From the IMG/VR virus record IMGVR_UViG_3300030101_004835, positions 134 through 30,069 of that record: 29,936 nt of DNA; one strand, 5' to 3'. Below are positions 11,354 through 18,893 of this stretch, one piece after another. The stretch comes from a virus. The position numbers were made by a program, and so were the translations under genes. Positions within the stretch are counted from its first letter, which is position 1. Each line of letters begins with the position of its first letter. The notes below the pieces were generated by a model, which searched no databases, was not told where the DNA came from, and was given only the letters and a program-made list of their open reading frames with translations.

Positions 11354-12742
11354 ATGGACTTAGAAAAAACATTATACAAACTCCGCAATGATCCGGTTCT
11401 TTTTGTTGAGACAGTCATTGGAGCTACCCCCCAAAAATGGCAGAGAGATGCTTTAAGGGCGATAGCGAAAGATGATAGATTAGCGATCCGATCCGGTCAT
11501 GGTGTTGGAAAGACAGCGTACTTGTCTTGGTTGACGTTGTGGTGGTTATTCACGCATTATCCTTGTAAGATTGCGATAACGGCCAATACTGCTCATCAGT
11601 TAAATGATGTTTTGTGGACTGAGATTGATAAGTGGGCGAGGCGATTGCCTGATGGTTTTTATAATCAATTAGATGTGAAGAGTGACAAGATATCGTTATC
11701 GGGTGTGAATGACAGTTATGCTGTTTTCAGGACTTCAAGGCGTGAGACCCCGGAGTCACTGCAAGGATTTCATTCAGAGAATATGTTGTTTATTTGTGAG
11801 GAAGCATCCGGGATACCTGATGTTGTTTTTCAGGTTGGTGAGGGCAGTATGTCCACCAAAGGTGCAAAGACTGTGATGGCCGGTAATCCGACGAGGGCGG
11901 ATGGTTATTTTTATGATGCTTTTCATAGTAATCGGGACTCTTGGCATTGTATGAAGGTGTCTTGTTCTGACTCGGATTATGTTGATGATTTATTTGTTGA
12001 CGATATGGCGAGGAAATATGGCGTTGATAGTAATATTTATCGTGTCAGGGTTTCCGGTGAGTTTCCGACACAATCGGATGATGTGTTATTGCCATTACAC
12101 CTGGTAGAGGCGGCAACAAAGAGGGATATTGAGGCATCTCCAACGACTGCGGTTGTTTGGGGGATAGATCCTGCGAGGATGGGCGATGATAGATCGTGTC
12201 TTGCCAAGCGAAAGGGTCAGGTTTTATTAGAGCCGGTTAAGGCATGGTCAAAGAAGGATTTGATGGAATTAGCCGGGATAATTATGAATGAGTATGAATT
12301 GACACGTTATCAGGACAGGCCTGAGGCGATATATGTTGATGCGATTGGAATTGGTGCGGGTTTAGCGGATCGTTTGCAGGAGTTGGATCTTCCTGCAGTT
12401 GGTATATCTGTATCGGAGAGTCCTTCGTTAAAAGATAAATTTATGCGTTTAAGGGATGAGTTATATTGGAATTGTAGGTCATTTTTTGAGGGCAGGGATG
12501 TTCAGATCCCAAATGATGATGTTTTGATCTCGGAGTTGACGAATATTCGTTATAAATATTTATCGACGGGAAAGCTGAAGATTGAGGGAAAAGACGAGTT
12601 GAAGAGGCGAGGCTCCCGGAGTCCTGACGTTGCAGATGCTTTTGTTTTAACTTTTGCGGCAGATGGTGCAATTGCCGGAGGCCAAAGCACACGTTGGTCA
12701 TCAAAGGGATCGTTGCAGCAGGATTTGAGTTGGGTTGTTTGA
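11354..12742 (+). CDS. terL: Terminase large subunit (packaging ATPase and nuclease)
   Basis: It powers DNA translocation into the capsid and cuts the concatemer. From the ATG at 11354 it has 462 residues. The ATPase domain has Walker A SGHGVGKT at 47-54, and Walker B with catalytic glutamate in MLFICEEASG at about 144-153. The RNase H-like nuclease domain has GIDPARMGDDR (D272), IYVDAIGIGAG (D329), and near the C-terminus GSRSPDVADAF. An upstream ATG at 11309 in the same frame would add 15 glycine/arginine-rich residues. Neither start has a good ribosome-binding site, but the family begins near MDLEKTL. Its stop overlaps the next start (TGATG). Confidence 0.93.
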   Translation: MDLEKTLYKLRNDPVLFVETVIGATPQKWQRDALRAIAKDDRLAIRSGHGVGKTAYLSWLTLWWLFTHYPCKIAITANTAHQLNDVLWTEIDKWARRLPDGFYNQLDVKSDKISLSGVNDSYAVFRTSRRETPESLQGFHSENMLFICEEASGIPDVVFQVGEGSMSTKGAKTVMAGNPTRADGYFYDAFHSNRDSWHCMKVSCSDSDYVDDLFVDDMARKYGVDSNIYRVRVSGEFPTQSDDVLLPLHLVEAATKRDIEASPTTAVVWGIDPARMGDDRSCLAKRKGQVLLEPVKAWSKKDLMELAGIIMNEYELTRYQDRPEAIYVDAIGIGAGLADRLQELDLPAVGISVSESPSLKDKFMRLRDELYWNCRSFFEGRDVQIPNDDVLISELTNIRYKYLSTGKLKIEGKDELKRRGSRSPDVADAFVLTFAADGAIAGGQSTRWSSKGSLQQDLSWVV

Positions 12743-12993
12743 TGGGAGATGTCATTCGTTTTCCAATCCATAAAATTGCAATCGAGGAATTGACTGCTGA
12801 TGAGATGGCAATGGATGAACTTATTGATTTGTTGGCAGATTTAAACAAGGACATTGATATTTCTTGGGAAGAATTAATGATGGTTTGTTTATTTGGGATG
12901 GCAAAGTGTGCAGTTAATTCAGGGCATAGCAAAGATTCATTTATGAAGTTTTTACGAGGCATACGGATCGAGGAATTGAATGTTAGCGAGTAA
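12742..12993 (+). CDS. Hypothetical protein, 83 aa, after terminase
   Basis: The product begins MGDVIRFPIHKIAIEELTAD and is acidic and helical (ELIDLLADLNKDIDISWEEL), followed by a more hydrophobic MMVCLFGMAKCAVNSG. The VIRFP-x-H/R opening is seen in many small phage and bacterial proteins of unknown role. The ATG overlaps the terminase stop, so it is translationally coupled. I cannot assign a function. Confidence 0.7.
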   Translation: MGDVIRFPIHKIAIEELTADEMAMDELIDLLADLNKDIDISWEELMMVCLFGMAKCAVNSGHSKDSFMKFLRGIRIEELNVSE

Positions 12994-13270
12994 GATCAAG
13001 AAAACCCCCTCCGGGAAAATAAAGTATAGGGGGGAGACGTTTTCAGGTTTTAACAAACCCAAGCGATCTGTTAAAGGCAGCAAGAAGAGTGTTGTTTTAG
13101 CTAAAAAGGGCGATCAGGTAAAATTGGTGCGTTTTGGGGATGCCAATTTATCTATTAAGAAAAATATCCCTGCGAGAAAGAGCAGTTACTGTGCGAGATC
13201 TGCCGGTATTAAGGGAAAAACTGATAAATTTTCCGCCAATTACTGGTCGAGAAAAGCGTGGAATTGTTAA
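12980..13270 (+). CDS. Small basic head-region protein, 96 aa
   Basis: The product is strongly basic. It has TPSGKIKYRGETFSGFNKPK, LAKKGDQVKLVRFGDANLSI, then RKSSYCARSAGIKGK and SANYWSRKAWNC. This order (a PSGKikYRGE..GyNKPKR opening, a short beta stretch with vkxvrFGD, and a Cys/Trp-containing end) is one I associate with small basic proteins in the head region of marine phages. Function is not established. The C-terminal YWSRKAWNC together with YCARSA suggests a small metal or disulfide site. It overlaps the previous gene by 14 bp. Confidence 0.68.
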   Translation: MLASKIKKTPSGKIKYRGETFSGFNKPKRSVKGSKKSVVLAKKGDQVKLVRFGDANLSIKKNIPARKSSYCARSAGIKGKTDKFSANYWSRKAWNC

Positions 13271-13282
13271 AAGGAGTTAATA

Positions 13283-13426
13283 ATGGCTAAGAAAAAAGAA
13301 GAAAAAGTTGAAGTTCAGGCGGATGCGGTTGTTGAAAAAGCAGCTCCTGCAAAGAAGTCAAAGACGATGGATTATGATGCAATGTCACCAAAGCAAAGAA
13401 GAGAGTACGACATTAAAAACAGATGA
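13283..13426 (+). CDS. Small Lys/Glu-rich protein, 47 aa
   Basis: The product begins MAKKKEEKVEVQADAVVEKA, has an alanine/proline/lysine linker, and ends MSPKQRREYDIKNR. A canonical AAGGAG lies eight bases before the ATG at 13283, which makes translation convincing. The SPKQRREYD end resembles the SPKQKKLA motif in the gene after it, so the two may share a binding surface. The function is unknown. Its stop overlaps the ATG at 13423. Confidence 0.68.
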   Translation: MAKKKEEKVEVQADAVVEKAAPAKKSKTMDYDAMSPKQRREYDIKNR

Positions 13427-13773
13427 TTGTTTTACAATATATGCGACTGCCTCGTCAGAGGACTGAATTTAGCGTTTGTAAACCATGTGTGACGCACAAA
13501 ATTTGTAAAACCGGTAAAAATTGCCAAGTCCCATTGGTCAATAAAGAAGATAAATTAACTATAGGGTATAAAAAGGGAGTCCAAGATGAATTACAAGTAT
13601 GGAACAAAGAAAAAGGGCAAGAAAAAAGGGAAGAAGAAGTAGTGCCTTTTTCCAAATATTCTCCAAAGCAAAAGAAACTGGCCAAAGTTGCGAAACCTCG
13701 CACCAAGATAACTGCGGCTGACTTTAAAAAGCTAAATAAAAAGAAGAAAAAAAGTGGTAGCAAAAAAATCTAG
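13423..13773 (+). CDS. Basic protein with SPKQKKLA...DFKKL motif; N-terminal half uncertain
   Basis: The frame gives 116 residues. The last 43 (from GTG at 13642: PFSKYSPKQKKLAKVAKPRT, then KITAADFKKLNKKKKKSG) match a short basic protein that I associate with the head region of marine phages. The first 70 residues include four cysteines (CKPC, then CKTGKNC) and are less convincing. They may be a separate domain fused in frame, or non-coding sequence ahead of two smaller genes. ATGA coupling at 13423 supports the long form. The TAGTG junction at 13640-13644, with an 18-codon gene ending there, supports a short form starting at 13642. Function is unknown; nucleic-acid binding is plausible from charge. 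Confidence 0.55.
   Translation: MIVLQYMRLPRQRTEFSVCKPCVTHKICKTGKNCQVPLVNKEDKLTIGYKKGVQDELQVWNKEKGQEKREEEVVPFSKYSPKQKKLAKVAKPRTKITAADFKKLNKKKKKSGSKKI
13586..13642 (+). CDS. Candidate 18-aa lysine/glycine peptide gene in another frame
   Basis: ATG at 13586 is preceded by GGGAG eight bases upstream and encodes MNYKYGTKKKGKKKGKKK, then a TAG that overlaps a GTG start. Tiny KYG..KKK proteins of this kind occur, as far as I recall, in the same area of other marine phages. It overlaps the longer frame from 13423, and only one of the two readings may be used. Confidence 0.4.
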   Translation: MNYKYGTKKKGKKKGKKK

Positions 13774-13930
13774 CAAAACAAAAAACATCCCCACTAATAA
13801 ATCTTTATATTCAAGAGTTAAAGCTGAAGCAAAAAAAAAGTTTGATGTATATCCATCAGCTTATGCAAATGCATGGCTTGTTAAAACTTATAAAAAAAGA
13901 GGTGGCGGTTATAGAACTGGCAAGGCTTAA
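13754..13930 (+). CDS. DUF5872-like small basic protein, 58 aa
   Basis: From GTG at 13754 the product contains SLYSRVKAEAKKKFDVYPSA, then YANAWLVKTYKKRGGGYRTG. The order lYxrVKxEAKKKF..yPSAYAnaWLVKxYKxRGGgY is a close match to my memory of DUF5872, a short family found in tailed phages and some giant viruses. No ATG is available, and the GTG lies 20 bases inside the preceding gene. It is one of a run of five or six small basic proteins between terminase and portal. Role unknown, possibly DNA or capsid associated. Confidence 0.7.
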   Translation: MVAKKSSKTKNIPTNKSLYSRVKAEAKKKFDVYPSAYANAWLVKTYKKRGGGYRTGKA

Positions 13931-13932
13931 AA

Positions 13933-14190
13933 ATGTCTAGAACTAAAGGTGGTTTAACAAAGTGGTTTAAACAAGATTGGGTAGATATTGGATCACCAAA
14001 AAAAGGTGGTGGTTATGCCAAGTGTGGCAGGACAAAGCAAAAGAAAGACGCCAAACGAAAGTACCCAAAATGTGTGCCTAGAGCAAAAGCAAACGCTATG
14101 ACTAAATCACAGATAAAATCTGCGGTGAAAAGAAAAAGAGCTAATCCAAAATCTAAAGTGTCCACATTCAAAAAAAGAAGGTCTAGTTGA
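13933..14190 (+). CDS. DUF6321-like small basic protein, 85 aa
   Basis: The product begins MSRTKGGLTKWFKQDWVDIG and continues SPKKGGGYAKCGR, KYPKCVPRAKANAMTKSQIK and KRKRANPK, ending FKKRRSS. GGL-x-x-WF-x-x-x-WVDI, a CGR knuckle, YPKCVPxAKA and a basic tail are the pattern I associate with DUF6321, often found beside DUF5872-like genes in phages. The two cysteine motifs (C33 in AKCGR and C48 in YPKCVP) could hold a metal. Its stop overlaps the portal start (TGATG). Confidence 0.72.
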   Translation: MSRTKGGLTKWFKQDWVDIGSPKKGGGYAKCGRTKQKKDAKRKYPKCVPRAKANAMTKSQIKSAVKRKRANPKSKVSTFKKRRSS

Positions 14191-16244
14191 TGGCTAAAAT
14201 GAACGACGAGCAACTATCCAATATTATCTCAAAAGAGATAAGGGACAGTTTAAATCATTATGACAGTGAGTTTTCTGCCGATAGATTACGTGCTTTGGAC
14301 ATGTATCTTGGTGAGCCTCTCGGAAATGAGGTGGAAGGAAGATCGCAAGTTGTGCTGACAGAGGTTGCTGATTGTGTGGAACAGATAATGCCCTCTCTGA
14401 TGAGGATCTTCACTGCAAGTGACAAATATGTGCGTTTCTCCCCTCGTACCGCTGAAGATGTTGAGAGGGCAGACCAAATCACAGACTACGTTAATTACAT
14501 AATTAACAACGATAATGATGGTTATAAAATATTTTATAATTGGTTTAAGGATGCTTTGTTATTCAGGCTCGGTGTTGTTAAATTTTATTATGATGAAACT
14601 GTTGTTGTTAAGGAAGAAGAGTACGAGGGTTTATCTCTTGATGAAGTGACTTTATTGGCAGCAAACCCGGATGTGGAGATTATTTCACAAGAAGAAAATT
14701 TTGCTCAAGAATTTACTTCACAGAATGAAGAAGTCGAGGTCGTACAAAGTTATAATATAAACGTTAAAATTAAAAAAAGATCCGGAAAGATCAGAATAGA
14801 AAACGTGCCGCCTGAGGAATTTTTGGTCAATAAAAGAGCCAAATCCTTAGAGGATGCATATTTTATCTGCCACAGAACAACCATGACTGTTTCAGATTTA
14901 GTTTCATTAGGTTATGACAAAGACCTCGTGGAAAGCTATGCCGGATATGACGAGCTTGATCAAGAAGAGGAAAGAAACAGACGCTTTGGCGATATAGAGT
15001 CCTCAGGCAATTATGACCCTGCAGATGACTCACAAAAAGAAGTGCCGGTTTTTGATTGTATCATTCGTGCAGATTATGACGGAGACGGAATTGCTGAGAT
15101 GCGACGTGTGCTTGCAGTCGGCTCAAGTGGTGATCAAATTCTAGAAAACGAAATCTGTGATTATATTCCATATGCGGTGGTATCTCCAATCATGATGCCA
15201 CACAGATTGGTTGGCAGATCAATATATGATTTAACTGAGGATCTTCAGGTTATTAAATCAACATTGATGAGACAGTACCTGGACAGCACTTATTTATCAG
15301 TTATGCCAAAGATCGTGGCGGTTGAGGGTCAGGTTAATTTAGATGATTTGATGAATAGTAGTGCCGGTTCAATAATAAGGACAAGAAATGCCGGTGCGGT
15401 GCAACCTCTAAACACATCGGGTGTTGGATCAGAAATTCAACCTTTGATGAAATATGTAGACGATATCAAAGAAAATAGAACTGGGATGAGCCGGGCATCT
15501 ATGGGATTGGATGCCAATGCTCTGCAAAGTAGTACCGCTAGTGCTATTTCCGCAACAGTTAAGGGTGCAGGTCAAAAGCTAGAATCATATGCACGTACAA
15601 TTGCAGAGACCGGAGTTAAGGATTTATTTAAAGGCATTTTGCACTTGGTGGCATTGCATCAGCAGCAAACAAGAATTGTAAGATTAAGAAACGAGTTTGT
15701 TGCAATTGATCCACGAGAGGCAGACTCTGAATTTGACGTGATAGTCAATGTTGGACTGGGCACTGCCGACGATGAGCAAAAGATCGCTTTTTTAACAAAT
15801 ATTGCATCGAAACAAGAGCAAATATTACAGACATTAGGAGCTGAAAATGCTATCTGCGATATATCACAATATACTAAAACTTTACGGGAAATTGCGGAAA
15901 TTGGTGGTTTCAAAGACACAGACAGTTTCTTCAACTCCCCGAGTCAGGTTAGAGCCAAAATTGAAGAGCAAAAAGCAAAAGCGGCAGAGCAAGGGCAGCA
16001 AGAAAACCCGGCAGTAATGTTGGAGATGCAGAAAGCTCAAGCAGACATTGAGGCTAAAAAATTAAAATTAGAAGCAGATATTCAATTGGCCAGAGAAAAA
16101 GCTCTAGCTGATATTGAACTGCAAAAAGAAAAAATGATGGCAGAGTTAAGTCTTAGACGTGAGGAATTGGCGGCAGAGGCAGAGCTTAGAGTCACAAAGG
16201 CGATAACGGATGCAGAAATCTCAACAAACCTCCCACGTCAATAG
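14190..16244 (+). CDS. Portal protein, P22-like
   Basis: The portal forms the ring at the unique capsid vertex through which DNA passes. The 684-residue length suits P22-like portals (P22 gp1 is 725). The N-terminal part has helices with DSLNHYDSEFSADRLRALDM, SQVVLTEVADCVEQIMPSLM and the wing region YFICHRTTMTVSDLVSLGYD. A central block PVFDCIIRADYDGDGIAEMR leads into RLVGRSIYDLTEDLQ and MRQYLDSTYLSV, both typical of the family. The C-terminal 90 residues are an A/E/K/Q-rich coiled coil, like the barrel of the podovirus portal. The ATG at 14190 is preferred to the TTG before it. Position after terminase supports the call. Confidence 0.9.
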   Translation: MAKMNDEQLSNIISKEIRDSLNHYDSEFSADRLRALDMYLGEPLGNEVEGRSQVVLTEVADCVEQIMPSLMRIFTASDKYVRFSPRTAEDVERADQITDYVNYIINNDNDGYKIFYNWFKDALLFRLGVVKFYYDETVVVKEEEYEGLSLDEVTLLAANPDVEIISQEENFAQEFTSQNEEVEVVQSYNINVKIKKRSGKIRIENVPPEEFLVNKRAKSLEDAYFICHRTTMTVSDLVSLGYDKDLVESYAGYDELDQEEERNRRFGDIESSGNYDPADDSQKEVPVFDCIIRADYDGDGIAEMRRVLAVGSSGDQILENEICDYIPYAVVSPIMMPHRLVGRSIYDLTEDLQVIKSTLMRQYLDSTYLSVMPKIVAVEGQVNLDDLMNSSAGSIIRTRNAGAVQPLNTSGVGSEIQPLMKYVDDIKENRTGMSRASMGLDANALQSSTASAISATVKGAGQKLESYARTIAETGVKDLFKGILHLVALHQQQTRIVRLRNEFVAIDPREADSEFDVIVNVGLGTADDEQKIAFLTNIASKQEQILQTLGAENAICDISQYTKTLREIAEIGGFKDTDSFFNSPSQVRAKIEEQKAKAAEQGQQENPAVMLEMQKAQADIEAKKLKLEADIQLAREKALADIELQKEKMMAELSLRREELAAEAELRVTKAITDAEISTNLPRQ

Positions 16245-16650
16245 AAACTTTGTTGGTGACGTTTTAAGTTTGGTTGCCTTGAGTGACTTTCATCATCACT
16301 GGAAGATGCACAAAATAAAAAGAGTTTTTGTTCCTCCTTTGCAAATTGGACAGTTTAGAATTTGGTATCATGACTCCCGACCAAGCGGTTTTTGTTCTTG
16401 GGCATGGGTTTCCGATGAAATTTTAAACAAATTACAAAATGAAAATTATTTGATGCAACCGGAAGATTGGCAAAGCGGCAGCAACTTATGGTTTGCAGAG
16501 TTCGTTGCACCTTTTGGAAAAGCAAGAGGAATGGTTAAGGATATGAGAAAATTTATCCTACACCAATATGGAGAAAATATAAAAGGACATTGGTTTAGAC
16601 CATCAAAGAAAAAGCAAGGTTCTGCGATGTCCGGCAAGAAAGCAGCATAG
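16210..16650 (+). CDS. HlyC-like toxin-activating lysine acyltransferase
   Basis: The 146-residue protein matches the HlyC/TAAT family along its length. GDVLSLVALSDFHHHWKM aligns with the HlyC block holding the catalytic histidine (H28 here, in SxxHxxW). RIWYHDSRPSGFCSWAWVSD aligns with the DNRPxxxCSWAxLS block. PEDWQSGSNLWFAEFVAPFG aligns with AEDWTSGDRKWFIDWIAPFG, in which HlyC Asp92 becomes Glu97. HlyC-type enzymes transfer fatty acids from acyl-ACP to internal lysines of RTX protoxins. No RTX protein is visible here; the neighbours are portal, an unknown Asn/Gly-rich protein and scaffold. A virion protein is a plausible substrate, but that is inference. It overlaps the portal by 35 bp. 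Confidence 0.85.
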   Translation: MQKSQQTSHVNRNFVGDVLSLVALSDFHHHWKMHKIKRVFVPPLQIGQFRIWYHDSRPSGFCSWAWVSDEILNKLQNENYLMQPEDWQSGSNLWFAEFVAPFGKARGMVKDMRKFILHQYGENIKGHWFRPSKKKQGSAMSGKKAA

Positions 16651-16658
16651 GAGAAGTC

Positions 16659-17624
16659 ATGGGTGAGAGCACAGATCCATCAGAAGAATCAGATGAGAGT
16701 ATTGAAGTATCTGAAAGATCTGATGATCAACAAACTGGAAACTTTGGTGGTGGTAACACAAATATAAGTGATCCTGCGGAAAGTCAGGGTTTTGCATCTC
16801 AAGAGGCAGCTAATAATTATAATCAGCAGCAAGAGGCACTTGCTCAAGCGGTGGCTCAAGGCATCAGTCCAACAAACGTAGGTGCAGTTGGTTTAGCCAA
16901 CACAGTCGGATTAGATGCATTTGGTGGTATTGGTGGAGCTCAAAGCAATCAGCAAACTGCCGGTATTCAGTCAAATCTTGGCGATATGCTTGGTGGTAGC
17001 ATGTTAGAAATCGACCCGGTCACTGGAGTCAATAACTTTGTTGCTCCTGACACTGTGCCACCTTTGGAATTAATGCAACCACAGAGATTTGACCCATTTA
17101 ACATGACAAATCAAGTCAATCAAATATTAAGAGATAGAGATGCTAGAGGTTTATATTCTCAAGTCACAAGAGATGATTTAGGTAATGTGACTGGTGTTTT
17201 TAATGATGCACCTATGTTTGGATTGTCTTTTTTACCAAATGTTACAACTTATACGGGTCTTGATGATAATCCTTACAATGAAGATCGATCAGGTATGGAT
17301 GGGAATGATGAGATTGTGCCGCCAATCACCAATCCTTTGACTGGTACTTCAAGGTGTCCTGATGGATATAAATTTGACGAGGATCTTCAGGCATGTCGTA
17401 TGGAAAACAAAAAGTCATTTAATAATCAGGCAACACCATCAGGGGAGTTGTTTTTTAGGCAAACTGCTCTAGACAATGCACCAAGCAACCTACCAGGTGG
17501 GTTTGATTTTGATGCAGCAAATAAACGTTTTACTCAGGGTTTTGCTTATAATCCTAGTTTTTATAATAGACCTATGAACACAACAGGTTTTACACCATTT
17601 AGCTCTTTTAAGCCTTTTAGCTGA
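16659..17624 (+). CDS. Asn/Gln/Gly-rich structural-region protein, 321 aa
   Basis: The product begins with an acidic Ser-rich stretch (MGESTDPSEESDESIEVSER), followed by low-complexity N/Q/G/A-rich sequence to about residue 120, then less biased sequence. C233 and C246 bracket CPDGYKFDEDLQAC, which resembles the short CPxGYxxd...C module seen in many marine phage proteins. The C-terminus is aromatic and proline-rich (FTPFSSFKPFS). All five lysines lie at residues 238, 251, 252, 289 and 318. It directly follows the acyltransferase and precedes the scaffold genes. I do not recognise a family. A minor head, internal or decoration protein is possible. Confidence 0.7.
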   Translation: MGESTDPSEESDESIEVSERSDDQQTGNFGGGNTNISDPAESQGFASQEAANNYNQQQEALAQAVAQGISPTNVGAVGLANTVGLDAFGGIGGAQSNQQTAGIQSNLGDMLGGSMLEIDPVTGVNNFVAPDTVPPLELMQPQRFDPFNMTNQVNQILRDRDARGLYSQVTRDDLGNVTGVFNDAPMFGLSFLPNVTTYTGLDDNPYNEDRSGMDGNDEIVPPITNPLTGTSRCPDGYKFDEDLQACRMENKKSFNNQATPSGELFFRQTALDNAPSNLPGGFDFDAANKRFTQGFAYNPSFYNRPMNTTGFTPFSSFKPFS

Positions 17625-17893
17625 TGACTGAAGATAAACTAATAAAGCAAACAGAAAGAGGCAGGAAAGCAGAGATCTTGTTAAAAGATGAACTGCTTGT
17701 TGAGGCATTTGAAGAGCTTAAAAAAGAATTTATAAGTGCATGGCAAGAAACCAAACTCGGTCAAAGTGAAGAACGAGAACGCTTATATAATCTCTGTCAA
17801 TCCTTAGACGCTTTGAAACAATATCTAGACAATATTGTTCAGAACGGGAGGTTTGCAGACAAACAACTTAACGAAATAAGAGGTATAAAATGA
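17624..17893 (+). CDS. Small helical head-region protein, 89 aa
   Basis: The product is helical and charged: RGRKAEILLKDELLVEAFEE, LKKEFISAWQETKLGQ, ERERLYNLCQSLDALKQYLD and NIVQNGRFADKQL. The RgrkAexLLkDxLLxEAFxxLkxefisaW pattern is familiar from small proteins placed before scaffold or capsid genes in many tailed phages, but no function has been shown that I know of. It is coupled at both ends (TGATG before, ATGA after), so it is co-produced with the scaffold. Confidence 0.7.
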   Translation: MTEDKLIKQTERGRKAEILLKDELLVEAFEELKKEFISAWQETKLGQSEERERLYNLCQSLDALKQYLDNIVQNGRFADKQLNEIRGIK

Positions 17894-18885
17894 ATGTAGA
17901 CTCGCAAGAGAGCAATCTAAGTATTTTAGAGGCAACTAATGAAATTCTGAAAGCATCCCAAGCAGAGGTAAAGCCGGAGGAAAATCAGGAAGAGCATCAA
18001 GAAAATACACAAGAAGTGGAGACCGCTGAAACTGATCAGACAGAAGAAACTGAAACTGAAGAAGTTGAAAGTGTAGCCAATGATCCTGAAGAAGAAACTG
18101 AGGAAATTGTAGAAGAGGAAACTGAAGAAGAAGCTGAAGAAGCTGAAGCTGATGAGCCATTATACACAGTTAAAGTAGATGGTGAGACAGAGCAAGTGAC
18201 CTTAGACGAACTCCGTAGTGGATATATGAGGGAGAAAACATTTCATCGTAGGATGAACAAACAGTCGCAAGACAAAAAGCAGCTTGACCAAGAGATGCAG
18301 CAATATAGGCAGACTCGTGATCAATATGCTCAAGGATTGCAACAGTTAGTAGCAGCTAATCAGAGGGAAGAACCAAACTGGCAGCAGCTAAAACAAGAAT
18401 TGAGTCCTGAGGAGTATTCTAGCAGGGTTGCAGATTATCAGGTTTATCAAATGAACATGTCAAAAGTTCAGGAGCAACAGAAGCAGATATCTCAAGAACA
18501 GCAACAAGAGGCAATGATTGGTTGGCAGAATTATGTCAGCAACGAGGCCAAAATGTTGATGGAAAAGATGCCGGAGTGGAATAAACAAAGGCAAGAAGAG
18601 ACTATCAAATATGCAAAAGATGTACTTGGATTTAATCAAGAGGAAATAAACAGTGCCGCAGATCACAGAATGATCATGGCCATTTATAAATCCATGCGAT
18701 TAGACAAGTTAATGGATAAAACACCTGATGTTAAAAAGAAAATCAAAGCAGCACCTAAGTCTACTAAGGCAGGAGTTCCAATTTCTAAAAAAGAAGTAGT
18801 TAACAATCAACGTAATAAATTGCGACAGAATTTTATGAAAAACCCATCGAAGGAAGCCGCAATAGAACTTTTAATGAATAGATAG
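17890..18885 (+). CDS. Scaffolding protein (putative)
   Basis: The 331-residue protein has a very acidic E/T-rich region at about residues 30-95 (many EEETEE runs). A short folded segment (LYTVKVDGETEQVTLDELRS, about 96-115) and MREKTFHRRMNKQSQDKKQL follow. Then comes a long Q/E-rich helical region to about 200, and a basic C-terminus (KKKIKAAPKSTKAG, then RNKLRQNFMKNP). Acidic N-terminus, coiled-coil centre and basic helical C-terminal coat-binding end, placed immediately before the major capsid gene, are the hallmarks of P22-like scaffolds. No protease gene or internal maturation domain is seen. Confidence 0.8.
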   Translation: MNVDSQESNLSILEATNEILKASQAEVKPEENQEEHQENTQEVETAETDQTEETETEEVESVANDPEEETEEIVEEETEEEAEEAEADEPLYTVKVDGETEQVTLDELRSGYMREKTFHRRMNKQSQDKKQLDQEMQQYRQTRDQYAQGLQQLVAANQREEPNWQQLKQELSPEEYSSRVADYQVYQMNMSKVQEQQKQISQEQQQEAMIGWQNYVSNEAKMLMEKMPEWNKQRQEETIKYAKDVLGFNQEEINSAADHRMIMAIYKSMRLDKLMDKTPDVKKKIKAAPKSTKAGVPISKKEVVNNQRNKLRQNFMKNPSKEAAIELLMNR

Positions 18886-18893
18886 AGGAAATC

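Noticed and set aside
12441-12962. 173-codon minus-strand frame across the end of terminase large subunit
   Set aside because: It lies opposite the nuclease domain of the terminase and an 83-residue coupled gene; its composition is that of an antisense shadow.
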